Source: Wuchereria bancrofti (taxonomy: Eukaryota > Nematoda > Chromadorea > Rhabditida > Onchocercidae). Taken from it: DNA of 64,000 nucleotides. Position 1 is the stretch's first letter. Each line of letters opens with the position of its first letter. The stretch lies in the NCBI GenBank assembly GCA_005281725.1, contig SSBO01000004.1, forward strand, positions 248,001-312,000, read 5' to 3'. The translations under genes were made by a program, and so were the position numbers. The notes beneath the pieces are model-generated. The model saw nothing but the letters and a program-made list of their open reading frames with translations. It had not been told where the DNA came from and searched no databases. This document shows, piece by piece, positions 1-12,300 of this stretch.

Positions 1-3000
1 AAAAATGTTTTTTTTTTGTTGAATTAAATTTATTAAACACCTGATAACAAAAAAAAAATCAGCGGCATGATTAAAATTTACCCTTTTAAATTTTGAACTA
101 AAATTGTTTAGTATTTTGTTATGAAGTTGAATTAGCAAGAAAAAAAATTAATTAGTCGTCTAAGTAAAAGTAGATGAACCAATTTAATTTAAAAATTTAC
201 TTTCCTTTTACTCTTTCTTTTACTTCTTCTTCCTTTTCACTTCTCTACAGTAACTTTTCCCGGGATATCTTGTTAATGAATGCTTGGTTGATAGAATGTT
301 TACCTTATGAATAAATTCAACTAATTATAAGGTTTCAATACTAGCACAGCAAGGAATAATAAAAAGAAAGAGACAAAAAAGAAAAAAAAAGATATTAGAG
401 GTCATTCAGAATCGATATTAGACGTAGCTAGCTGATGGCAGTATGGTATTCGCTTGTCCACTTCTGTCGCATTTTTAAGTGACCAGAAGGAGGATAAATG
501 ACCAAGTGGTGGACAAATGGCTAAGAGGAGGCTGATGAAAAGAGAAGGAAGAAAAAAAGGCAAAGGAAAAGAGTGATCAAAGAGGAGGAAAAAGATGAAA
601 TGGAGCAAGTATGACCTTTACCCTTCTAATTTGTCCTTTGCTGTTGCTACTGAGTATTACTTTTCAAGTAAATACTGTCGCACTATATATTCACTTTTAC
701 AATGTGAAAATATCAAATGAATGTAAAGCTAAGTAAAGAAATAACAAATTCCAATTTAATTTTAAAAAATTGCCTAAAATGGTGAAAAAACCAATGAACA
801 TTTCTTTTTTTCTTTCCCTAAGTTGAAACTTAAATTTGATGCATTTAATTAAAGTTTTTCTCTTTTTTGATTTAAAACTTTACAAGGACGAAAAAAAATT
901 CCCATACTGGTTTATTTTTTTTGGAAAAATATGCGTGATTTAAACTATTATAATTCATTTAATTAACCAATTAATTAAGTTTTATAGACTATTACAAAAA
1001 TTATTGAAGTTTAAAATTAAATCTAACAAACGAAATTAGGCACTATTAATTTTATTAAACATTGCTATAGTTGATTATAAAAATTCTTTTTTTTAATTTT
1101 AATTTAAGTTAATTTAGAATTTTTTTTAAGTGAATAAAATAAAAGATTCTAGTTGGAATACTAATTTGAAAATTGAAATATAAGCTATATAAGATATAAA
1201 TATAAGCATTTGAATCGAAAAGTGTTAAATTTTAAGAATTATCAAAAATTGATGTAATATTTGATTTTATGCAATCAAACAACACGTATAGGAATTGATT
1301 TTATAACTAATTTCAGTAAATCTTTTATTGTCATCTATTCCATTGATAACTTATTGGGTCTTTTAAATTATCCAGAAACATAAATTAATTCTAACTGAAA
1401 GCTTTTGCTTATTTATATAAAGTTACTAGAATGTAAAATTAATATTTAGTAAATAAAATTAAATATTAATTTTACTAAGTGTTATACAAATTTAGAATTG
1501 AAATGTAAAAAATTAAATTTAGTAAATGGAATTAAATACTGAATGCAATTTTATTTCACCGTTATTCCGTTTATTTATTCAATCGTATTCATTGTTAACA
1601 TTTTGATTAATTAATCTTGCAAATTTCACATACATCAGAATTTTTATTTTTGAAATATTTCAGCAAATTGGAAGATATGATATCAATTAGTTAATTTTTG
1701 CTTAAATTTTTTTGAATTGACCAAATTCTCAATTATTTTCACTCAAATGGCTTGTAAAAAAGATTATGTAGAAAAATAAAATTTTATCAACAATATACAA
1801 ATGTTAAATGATTAAGCATTATTTGCATTATAATCAACAATACATTATTATTTAATCATTGAATATATTTTGTATCATAGGTTAAAGGGTTAAAGGTTAA
1901 TTTGATAGTGAAATATTTTCATCTAATTTAATGCTCAATTCATTGTCTCATGCTAACCAGCTAGAAATGCTATTGTATGTTTTTATACCTGCAAGTGAGC
2001 TTCACTTTTATCTAATTTCATATGCTAAGCACTGAATTAAATCATATTTTGGGAGGAGGTTAAAGGTCAGTATAACTAAATGTTTTGTTTTATTTAGTGA
2101 TCAGTTAATTATCTCTCTTTCACTTTCTCTTTCTATTTTATTACTAAATAATAAAAAGTTCCTTACATTGTGTCAAAACTAAGCTGTTAAAGTTTTTAAA
2201 TCATATTGTTGAATCATAAAACTAAAGTTGTTAAATCATGTGGTTGAATCATAAACACAAACTTTGCTAAATGGCTTAAAATTTTAGAAGAACAATAAAA
2301 TAAGACCAAATGATCACAACTGCAATAAACCAAAATGATATTTTAACTTTAAAAGTGTTTAAATTCAGATTGATAAATTTAAATAATTGGCATTTGACAA
2401 TTTTCATAAATTAATTAATAAGTGTTAAATATTTAATCCCTCCTCCTCCCCACCTAAAAAAAAAACCAAAACAATATTGCAACAATTTATAATCGAATCT
2501 TTTTCTTTTTTTTTTAAGAAAAAGCTTCCATTTTTTGCTTATTATTATTATCGTAAATTTCATAGCCATTTAAATTTTTTCAAAAATTTCTAAAAATATT
2601 TTGTTAACAACAGAATATTTCACTAACTTTTCTTACTATTCAGATATAGCAAAAAAGAAAAAAAAAGAACGCACAACAATATGATTTAATGATGAGAGAA
2701 ATTCATATCGAAAGAAGATATTTCGAGCTAACAATTAATTATTCAATCGAATTTGAAATTAAGTTGCTTGTTGTCTAAAAATAAATAAATTATTCAGTAA
2801 ATAATTTAATTAATTAAATTCTTTGCTTATATATGCTATTATAAGATTATCTCTAAACTCTAACAATGCATTTATCATTTCTTAATTTGAAAGATTCAGA
2901 TTAAAATGATACATTCAAAACGAATTTATAAAATTTTTCACTAAATAAAGCTTATTATAAGTAAAATGGAAACTAATTTTCGAAATAATTTTTCTTTTTT

Positions 3001-3251
3001 TAAAAATTATATTATACAAATTATTTTCTATTAAACCCTGTATGCATAATTAAATTTTGAAATTGCTTAATTTAAGAAAGTATAAATTAGCATTAATTTT
3101 ATTGCAAATATTTTGGTAAATATAATTTGAAAAGAAGACTTAAAAGAAACCAAATGATTAATTTGACAAAAAAAAGTCTTACAACTTTAAAGCTTTTTTT
3201 CAGTATAAATAAATCCTACGAAAAAAAAATTCCTCCTAATTAATATGAGAA
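1..3251. other. AT-rich intergenic region, no gene recognised
   Basis: About 3.2 kb of AT-rich sequence with many A and T runs. I found no open frame with convincing coding character. A 68-residue frame on the minus strand at 402-608 is low-complexity (Phe/Leu-rich, opposite a purine-rich run) and has no supporting splice structure. Clusters of nuclear-receptor-like half-sites lie at 1879-1899 and 2057-2069 and are listed separately. Confidence 0.6.
1879..1899 (+). promoter_or_regulatory. three RGGTTA half-sites in tandem
   Basis: AGGTTA, GGGTTA and AGGTTA follow each other in direct orientation with spacers of two and one bases. A further AGGTTA-A-AGGTCA (DR1 spacing) lies at 2057-2069. Direct repeats of AGGTCA-like hexamers are the classical binding sites of nuclear hormone receptors, and DR1 suits HNF4-like receptors, which are expanded in nematodes. 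The nearest known gene on the downstream side reads toward this site, so a target gene is not evident. Binding is inference only. Confidence 0.25.
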
Positions 3252-4801
3252 TTAATTATGATTAAAGAAAATAAAATGAAACAAACATCCGAGATAAATA
3301 ATTCCTAATAATGAATGAAGAAAGCAGATGAGAAATCCCGATACTGTCGCAATAAGAAATGCTCGTCTCATTGATGATACTGCACTTTCATATTCTAAAA
3401 AATTTAAATTTAATTAAGCAAAAAAAAGAAAAAAAATTAAAACTAATAAGAATTATATGAATGTTATACAATTATTTGTAATTATTTCAAGTATTTTCTT
3501 TCCTTGTTGTAATTGTCAAGTTTTTCCATTCATTATTTTTATATTGATTCATAATTCAAAATATAATATTGATGAATATAATACTAATCCATAATATATA
3601 TTTTTTAAGAAAAATTAAGCAAGATTATTTTTTATGTTTTCTTTTTAAATGCAAATTTTTTGTAATTGTCAAGTTTATTCACTTCTTATTCATTTTCCAT
3701 TTTTAATTATAGATTTTTATTATAAATATTTAATTACATTATTTTGTCATTTTTAGTATTATTAATTATAACTGAATTGATAGTAATATTATACTAAGTT
3801 GATATTTAAATTTATTACTTACAAAAGTGATGAAATAATTAAATTAACTAAATATTAAAGTAGCTCAGTTTAACTAATCATTCTGATCAAGTATAACAGT
3901 AGAATTAACGAATTAGTCACTGATTTAGATCAACTAATTTAGATCAGACAATTTCATTTAATCAATGAATCGACCTCATCAATTAGTATATTATAAAAAA
4001 GAGTTAAAAATTCTGATATCATTTATAATAATTACCATAAACATCTTCGAATTGATCATCGCCATTTTTTCGTTTTTGCTCCTAAAACAGCAAAATTTTA
4101 AAAGTTTTTAAAAAACTACTAACTTTTTTCTATTCCTTTCAGTCATTCTCCTTTTCTCTCTCTCTCTCCCTCTCCTTTCTCCTTTTCCCTCTTTTTAATA
4201 AACATTGGGAAAAAAAGAACGATTTAATTTTGATTAGATTTAATTTCAACAAAATAGATTTCTGGATTATTATGAGCAAAACTTAATGTTCATTTTTATA
4301 TTTCTGTAAATAATTTCATTTGATAAATTATATCAAAAATTAGCTATAATTGACGGAGAGAGAGAGAGAGAGAGAAAGGGAGGGCTATTAAGAAAAATTT
4401 ACTGTTATTCATCTATTTTAATATTTTTATATAGGTTATTTTGCTATAAAAACTTCTTATCACTTACTTTTTCTGCTAATTCTTTATCAACCTTATCTGA
4501 TAATCTTTTATTATTACTCTTCTTATCTTGTTTCTGCCCTTCCACTTCTATTTCAACATCTTTTTTTCCCAAAATAGTTTTGCCTTTTACTTTACTCTTT
4601 TCACTTTCTTTTTTACTTCCACCAATTGTTGGACCAGCAGCAGTAATATTAATTGGCTGTTTAATGCTGGACAACATTGGTGTTGATGGTGGCCCAGACT
4701 TTGCTTCATCAGTTTTTGCATCAGTTTTAATTGGATTCAAAATTTCATAATCATCACCCATATTTCTCTCCCTTTCTTTTTTTTTTGCTTTTTCCTTTTT
4801 C
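3252..4801 (-). CDS. hypothetical protein with charged N-terminus and C-terminal membrane segment
   Basis: Minus-strand gene, coding exons 4761-4468, 4081-4036 and 3394-3252 (161 codons with stop). Donors are AAA|GTAAGT and ATG|GTAATT; phases 0 and 1 join cleanly. The ATG at 4761 lies 40 bases inside an exon whose acceptor (TTTTAG) is at 4802-4803. That leader has no in-frame stop, so coding could also extend further upstream, although a spliced-leader 5' UTR is the simpler reading. The 160-residue product is hydrophilic and rich in Lys, Glu and Asp up to about residue 120. It ends with one long hydrophobic stretch (AFLIATVSGFLICFLHSLLG, then more hydrophobic residues), so it looks like a tail-anchored or single-pass protein facing the cytosol. 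I do not recognise a family. The upstream neighbour diverges from it across about 1 kb. Confidence 0.6.
4153..4384. repeat. paired CT and GA dinucleotide tracts in an intron
   Basis: A CT-rich tract at about 4153-4192 and a GA tract at about 4353-4384 are complementary and roughly 160 bases apart, within the first intron of the minus-strand gene. They could pair in the pre-mRNA. Otherwise they are ordinary simple-sequence repeats. Confidence 0.6.
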
Positions 4802-4803
4802 CT

Positions 4804-5769
4804 AAAATTAAAAATTAATTCTTATTCTAAGAAATTATTATATAATTAAACTGCGTCTTTTGATGGAATTTTGAGGAAAAAAATTAAAAATATTACTGAA
4901 ATATTAGATTTATTTACTTTATTTGTATATTTCTATTTTTCATATTGTAAATTTTAATAGTCAAGACTTCAAATTTCTTATTGTAAATTTCAATAATCAA
5001 AACTTCAAATGACTTACTGAAATAAAACATTTTATCTATAAAAAAGTTTATTAACTTTGATTACAATTGGTAAGTTTACTTTAATTCAATAAGTCATTTA
5101 TTATCATTATGATTGACATTATGACAATATAATTGTCATTTGATAAGATAAAATTATTGTTTAATTATTGAGTTATATTGTTATGAAATATATCAATGAT
5201 TTAAATATTTCAAAGATTAAATTATTCCTCACCTTTCAAATTTTTCTTATCATTAATTGACAAATAAATAAACAAATGAATTAATACAACTATACAACTA
5301 ACTTTGATGAAAGCAATCAAAGAAATAAATGTTTGTTCACTTTTAACTTAATCTTATTTTACTCTTTCACACAAGTTAATAATTATGCAAATTAATTTGT
5401 AATTCTATAACACCCTAAAGTATTATCATAATTGAAAATATATAACTTCATCCAATTTCATGTTACAATTAGATCACGTGGGATGCCACATGCGTGCTCA
5501 CTTTAGGAAATGTTTGAGTTTCATGAAAAGCGCTTTTCAAACAACTTTTATGTTTACTGAAATATTATTTCAAAACTATGAGACTCTACCCAATAATTTC
5601 TCATAATAATCCTATTGAGATTCCAGAATTTCATTTTGTCTCAATTGTCTAAACCGTATATAACTGGGACATTTGTGGTGTTATTGAGTCTCGGCAGTAT
5701 CTTAATTAATTGTCCCGGGATATCTCACATGATTCCTCGTGCTCACTTATATGCTTATAATACGTCTGT
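4804..5769. promoter_or_regulatory. divergent intergenic/promoter region
   Basis: This interval separates the 5' ends of the minus-strand membrane-protein gene and the plus-strand apolipoprotein-L gene, so it probably holds both promoters. The stretch around 5470-5560 is visibly less AT-rich than its surroundings and contains a CACGTG E-box at about 5475. No TATA box can be assigned with confidence. Confidence 0.4.
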
Positions 5770-5772
5770 AGC

Positions 5773-8337
5773 ATGGATAATCAATTATCATCAACAATGG
5801 TACCTCCCGAATATGACGAGGAATTGAATCATTTGGTTACAAATTATTATTATTTATTTATTATTTATTATCTTTCTTTTTGTTAATCCTTTTGTTAACA
5901 GTAATTATGTAAATTGATCAAAAGGTTTTTAGAATGATCGAATTGTCCGCTTTATGAGGAATCACCAAGTTGTTCTCTTCAACTCTAAAGAGAGTCTGTA
6001 GAATCAACTCTAAAAAACCATGCAAAAAAAATAAAAAATAAAAAACAAAGAAAAAAAAACTGAAAATTAAAAAATTATGCTGAAAAAACACAAACGAAAA
6101 GAAAATCACCACAAAAATTTAATAAAACAACAAAATAAGGTAACTTTTATAAAGTTAAAAACCATATAATATACTAATCTTTCAAACCAGTCAAAATACT
6201 AAACAATCAAAAATGAAAGGGTGTAAACTCAGATTATAACATACGAAAAAGACTGCAATTTCCAACTAAACCAAAATTAACTGTCAAAAAAAGAAGTACA
6301 AATAACAAAACTCTTTTTTTATATGTGTTTCTTATTTTTTATTTATTTATTTTTTTTTTGCTTTGTTAGCTTTCCAAAAATGTATGTCAATTATTAGTGA
6401 AGATTGTTCGGTTTGGTATTATTTTATATATGCTAAAGATAGTTACTTTCTCTTTTTCAATGATTTTATAAAATTAATTTGATTTTCATAATAATTTAGT
6501 TCACTATTGTCTGTTTCAGTTTTTTATCAAAAATATTGTACGAAGTGGTAATGGTATGAAAAAGTCTGATTTACGCCAAAATTTTTATAGTATCTATAAA
6601 GCCTTCGTTGAAAATCGGCAGAATTTAATCAATGAATTGAGAAATATAGCAGATCAGGTATATGAGATTTATCAACTTGCTGTAATAATGAAGTTGGATT
6701 GAAATGTATAATCTTGTCTTGAAATATATGTCAGTCCATATGCATGAGATAGTGGTATTGTAATGCTCTGAAAAAAAGTGCATGTTTACATAATAAAATT
6801 TTCAGGTATAAAATTCTTGAAGTTATTAATATTATTAGTACTGCAGTAAAAAGAGTTATGCTAGGAAATATCATAATGATGAAAACAAACTTAGGAATAT
6901 TGATTCTAAACTTATTCGTTTTATCAATTCAAATTGTTCAAATAATGCCTTTCTGACGAAGTAAGAATCAGTGATTCCTAATTGAAACCATTTCTTGCAG
7001 TCGGTATGTGTTAAAAAAAGTTGTACCATTTCTACAATCACGGGAAGTTCAGTTGGTATTGCTGGTGGTACTGCAGCGATTGCTGGAACTATTGTATATC
7101 CACCGTTACTTGTTGGAGGTTTTTTCTTTTTCAAATTTACTAAATCATTAGAACGGAATCTATTTTGGACTACGAAATAGACTACAGTGTTAAAATCATC
7201 ACTAGTAGCATGTAGATTAGTCTCAGAGCTTTTTGGTAGGATTGGTTATTGCTGGACTTGCTACGGCTTCAAATTTGGGGACGCAACTGACCGAGTTCAT
7301 ACTTTTTCGAAATATGGTCAAAAAGGTGGAATCGCTGTCAAAATATGATATCGAATTGATGCACGATATTGAATGCATTTATCAAGATGCACTGAATTCT
7401 AATTTGGTTGGTTGTTTGCATTTCAAATAAAATGAATATTGAAAAAAATATAGTTAAATTCTTGAAGATTCCCACTTAATCTGTTTTATCAATTTCATAT
7501 GAGCCATACCTTGATCTTTCGTACCCATTAATAAATAGGACAGCTTTTTCATTAGTCTAGAAATTTCGCATAAAATGTAACATTTCAAATTATGCTATGT
7601 TAGAGGCAATTTTGCAGTCATTCTCTCACCATTATTGTTTCCTATGTCATGTTGTAATTTCCTCAGTTTTCCTCACTTCAACAACTTCATTTTATTTTTT
7701 TATTCTAATTTCTTTTCTCTTCTAGTTTGAAGCAAATGAACAAGCTGACAGGACTTTCCGGACCATGGATACTGCAACAAATGACCTCCCATCATTGGGA
7801 CTTCAAATTGGCGCCGGTGGTGCGAAAAGTGCAACCGCTTTAGGCTTGCGAAGTGTTGGAATTCAAGTGGTAACTTGCCTTTTTTGGATGTTTGAAAAAT
7901 TTTTATGATTTCTCCATAAAAATTTTCATGATTCATTAAATACCTTTAATTCAAAAAACTTTAGAATTGTCAGTTGTTGATTCGGAGTAGAGAAATTTAA
8001 TGGTAAAGCCAGCTGCAAAGGTACTGATATATTCAATACTAAACAATACTGTGACTCAAGCACTGGTCAAGTTTTCTGAAAGTTATTTCTTAAAGGTATT
8101 TAAGAAAAATTACAGAGTCAGATTGGAAGTACACTGATGCGGGGTGTTGCACGTGGTGCCATTGGGATTGGTATTATTATTGACGGTGTGACGATGTTTA
8201 TATCAGCGCGTGACATAGCGACAGGTTGTTCAACAAAATTTAGTGATTGCTTAAATAATCTTGCAGATTTCAAAGAAAAAGAATTAGGACAAATTATGGC
8301 TAGAATTGATTTAAGCAATTTACTTATAGAAGAATAA
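5773..8337 (+). CDS. apolipoprotein L family protein
   Basis: Six exons: 5773-5835, 6520-6657, 7001-7118, 7240-7406, 7726-7869, 8116-8337 (283 residues plus stop; phases 0,0,1,0,0 agree). The ATG sits one base after a TCTGTAG acceptor, consistent with spliced-leader addition. The first donor (GTTACA) and fourth (GTTGGT) are weak, so exon 1 is the least certain. The protein has the family layout: an amphipathic N-terminal helix ending in NELRNIADQ, then a Gly/Ala-rich hairpin (GSSVGIAGGTAAIAG, PPLLVGG, LVIAGLATASNLG), a charged linker, and a second hydrophobic segment (GAIGIGIIIDGVTMF) before a helical tail. Vertebrate ApoL proteins insert into intracellular membranes and affect lipid handling and cell death; the nematode role is unknown. 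No signal peptide is seen. Confidence 0.72.
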
Positions 8338-8349
8338 ATTATTGTAAAA

Positions 8350-8555
8350 ATGTTCAATTTCATTGTGTATATTTGGATTATTGTATTTGTATATTCCGTC
8401 TATTGCTTATGTAAGTACTGTTCTTTCTTCAGCTTTGCTCAGCTTTTCATAAACCCGATAAATTATAATCGTAATTGTTTATCACAGCTGCTTCTCGGGA
8501 AAACAAAGAGTATGAAAAAAGTTTTTTTTCCCCTGATTTCGAATTAAGACTGTAA
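8350..8555 (+). CDS. candidate 42-residue secreted or membrane micropeptide (two exons)
   Basis: The ATG is only 12 bases after the stop of the apolipoprotein-L gene. Exon 8350-8410 encodes a strongly hydrophobic 20-residue leader (MFNFIVYIWIIVFVYSVYCL) and ends at a perfect GTAAGT donor. Exon 8488-8555 begins after TTATCACAG and continues in phase with ASRENKEYEKSFFSPDFELRL and a stop. The result is a plausible signal peptide plus a 21-residue acidic tail with no Cys and no amidation signal. Against it: the spacing is too short for a separate operon gene, so this may be an intron-bearing 3' UTR or a downstream ORF on the same mRNA. It could also be chance. Confidence 0.3.
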
Positions 8556-8569
8556 ATCTATGGCATTCA

Positions 8570-8634
8570 CACATACGTACATACATACATACATACACAC
8601 ATACATACATACACACATACATACATATATACTA
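8570..8634. repeat. TACA/CACA microsatellite
   Basis: Tandem TACA units interrupted by CACA, about 65 bases, between the apolipoprotein-L region and the cyclophilin gene. The reverse complement gives a Tyr/Val/Cys-rich pseudo-ORF of no significance. The remainder of 8556-9391 shows no gene; an AAT tract followed by an ATT tract at about 9171-9231 could fold on itself. Confidence 0.85.
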
Positions 8635-9392
8635 AAAACGAACCTAATTTTATTGTAACTAAAGATATCACATAAACCCCCTCTATATACAATATAATGT
8701 CAGCGACACCACATAAAATCAAATAAAAACTATGGTAAGTTATTTGTTCCAACTTTCCTTTTTCTGCATCAAAGGTTTGAATTCAAAATGCCAAATGCAT
8801 TTACTTTGTTATTTGTGCTGCACTTATTGATGGTAGTTCAGGGGTTCTGTTTCATTGATAATTGTAATTAATTTGTTGAAGTGAATTTTCGAAATGTTAA
8901 CATGAATTATGGCTAAAATCTATGACAATTTAAATCATTCGTATGATCCTATTCGATGAAATTACAAGGATCATTTTTCAAAAAACAAAGAAAAAAGTTC
9001 AGGAATGCAGTTGGTATATTTATGATTTATTGGATAAATCATATCGAATATTATAAATATGAATAAAAATAAGTCTCTTCTCTGCGCAATTAATAGTAGC
9101 GAAATCATATGAGGAATAATCAACTAATTATGGTTAAGTATATTATGATTTTAAATTAAGTTATACGCAATCATAATAATAATAATAATAGTAATTATTA
9201 TTGTCATTATTATATATTATTATTATTATTGTCCTCTTATATCTGATTGTAATAAAATGTTATTGTTATTATGATTAAATATAAGTGAATTTAAAAACCA
9301 TTTAGTTTTAATTAAGTACTATTGCTTCTGAAAACTAGCACTGCATATATGTAATCAATAGGGTATAAACATAAAGATTTACTCATTTCAGA

Positions 9393-12300
9393 ATGTCGAA
9401 ACGGAAAGTGGTGGCGTCAATGGATGTGACAGATTCACATGTTGATAATGGAAATGAAGGCAGTTCTGGATCGAAAAAGAGCAGAGGTAAGCGTTGTTTA
9501 GTAATTATTTAAGATTATACTTTTAGTGGAAATTCATTTTTATGATTATTACGATGTTATCAGATGAGAGAGTAAATGTGAATACAGAAGAAATATATTA
9601 TTATATTGCTACTGTTAATATTATTGCTAATTGCTACTATTAATTATTATTCTTTTTTACTAATAATAATATTATTATTGCCAATTATTAATAATATTCT
9701 TTTCAATATTACTATTCTTATCACTGCAGTTTTTATTATTATTCTTAGTCCTATTAGTTATTATTATATTTCCCTTCATTATATTTCATTTTATTTGTCT
9801 CTTCTGGCAATTTTCTTTTCCATTTAATTTGAAAGCGATTTTTTTTTCGTAATAAATAATTGAATTTATTGTGTAAATTGCAGTACTTCCTTACGAAGAA
9901 GCATATTTACGTTCAATACCGCATGCTACTCAGTACGAAAAATCATTCATGCACCGAGATACTATAACTCATGTCATTGCAACCGCGTAAATTTATATTC
10001 TACATTTTTTTTTAATTTTACTTAAATTTATTTTAATTTTCTTTATTTTCGTAATATCTTCTTTAGTAATCTTTAAGTGCAAATCAGATACTAAAATAAG
10101 TTTGTGTACTTTAATTATGGCAATTAAACAATTAACTTTTTTAATACTTTAGTCCACTAATTACTTCGAAAGTAAGTCAGCTTCAATTTGATTAAAATCA
10201 ACTCAGAACACATTTGCTTTAGAACAGATTTTATTATAACAGCAAGCACGGATGGACACTTGAAATTCTGGAAGAAAAAACATGGTGAAGGAATTGAATT
10301 TGTCAAACATTTCCGATGCCATCTCCGTTAGTTTGATTTTACTAAATTTCCATAGTAGTAGCAAACTCTTTACTTTTTATTTCGCTTGCAATTGTAAAAT
10401 GGTGCAAAATGCAGCCAGTTTTGTTTTCCAACAGTATATTCGAAACAGTGGAAGTGTTTTAAAGAGGTAAAACAAACAAATTAATCATCTTTATGATTAT
10501 TCAGGCATTTCTCGAGATGTAATGAGGTAGGAATAGCTTTATATTTTATTGTTTAGTGCTTCAAAGGTTTAACTTATTTAGATGCCATTGCATCTGAATG
10601 CTTATAGTTATCGTTCTGGAAGCTAACCTTTGCCATGTCTCAAAGAAAATGTTCAGTTTATGTTTTACTGCAGATGCTTTTTCCCACTTAACGATCAATC
10701 ATAACGGAACATTAATGGCAACGGTTTGTATGCAAGACAAGTCAGTGAAAATATTTGATATATCCAATTTCGATATGATTAATATGCTCAGTACTGAATT
10801 TGCTCCGAGAACTGCTGCCTGGATACATCAGGGTTAGTAGTAATTAAATGTTTTCAGCTCTGTAGTTGAGTTATTACTCAGTTACTTTCGCCAAAATTGC
10901 AGCTGCCTTACCTTTAAGGACACTCTTTTGCTTTCTAACTTTGTTTATTCATTATTCTATTACACTGAAGAATCAAATAATGGACCAGTTTAATTAATGA
11001 ATAGTCAGTCATTTAGGGAATTTTTGTCATTCTTGGTAATTACAGGAAATGATGTTATACAGGCATTAGCTATATCAGACTCAGAATCAGGGAAAATCTA
11101 CATTTACGATGGCAAAGGCGACGATAAACCAATTCATGTTTTAAATAAAATCCATTCAAATTCTGTGAAATTTATCGAGGTATATCATGCCATCGTTATA
11201 TCTAATTTAATAGAATTTCTTTGTTAATGATTATAATTCATATATATATATATATATATATATGTTATAACTTAGAAAATTTTGCATCTATTTACTTGAC
11301 TTAATATTTTTAGTATAACTCACATTTTGATTGTGCTATTTCTGTTGATGCAAAAGGAATGTTGGAATATTGGTCTGGTCCGAAGCGCGAATATCAGTTT
11401 CCGGATAACGTGAAGTGGACGTATAAAACGGATACTGATCTTTATGAATTTGTTAAAGTCAGTACAAATCTTTATTTTTTTTTTTGCAAATTTAAGGTGA
11501 TCACTGTTTCTTCTACTTTTTCATTATATAATTTTTATTTCTGAACATTTGCTGATTTCTCAGGTGTTTCTTTGGTGATGGTCTTGAATTTATTGCTATT
11601 TAACATAATTTGTAGTTGTGAATCGTTTCATTATTGTATGTTAAGCTGATAAACATAAGAGATATAATCTAAAGTAACATTTGTTTTGTATTTTTTATTT
11701 TTATAGAATCTTTTTTGTATCGATTTTGGAATTTTTTTTTAGGTTAAAGCACCGCCACGTTGTTTGCTGATATCACCAAATGGGAAATCATTTGCTGCCG
11801 TTGGAGCAGATCGACGTATCCGAATATTTGATTTTGCTAGCGGGAAATTGATAAAAGTCATCGATGAAACAATGCGGTTTTATATTGATCAAGCTGCAGC
11901 TAATAAGTAAGTTTTGAAATAAGGAAAATAAGAAGAGAACGAGGGTAGAGGAGATGATCAGTTGTGTAAAATTGTGATGTAACTGGTGCAGGTTGATTTA
12001 TATCCGATTTAACTATATATTAACTCTTTCTCACAATGATCGGGATCATTTTCTGTCTCATATCTTCATGATGTAAAAGAAAAGATGATGGCACACAATA
12101 AAAGCAGTTAATATGTCATATAGTTAATCTACCATTACGAGATGCATTGTAATGAATGATGAAATAGTTCCAGCAATCCTTAATTGCAGAAATTACGGCT
12201 TGCAAAATATGGAATGGAATCGACGAGTAGCACTGGAAAAAGAGCTGGATCGTGATGAAAATACTTTCCAGCATTTATCGATTTGTTTTGACGAAACCAG

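Noticed and set aside
402..608. 68-residue minus-strand frame, hydrophobic
   Set aside because: Low-complexity Phe/Leu composition opposite a purine-rich stretch; no splice or leader signal.
5615..5827. 70-residue plus-strand frame overlapping the first ApoL exon
   Set aside because: It starts in another frame, and the SL-type acceptor at 5770-5771 plus phase continuity favour the ATG at 5773.
8567..8752. Cys/Val/Tyr-rich minus-strand frame
   Set aside because: Encoded by the TACA microsatellite.
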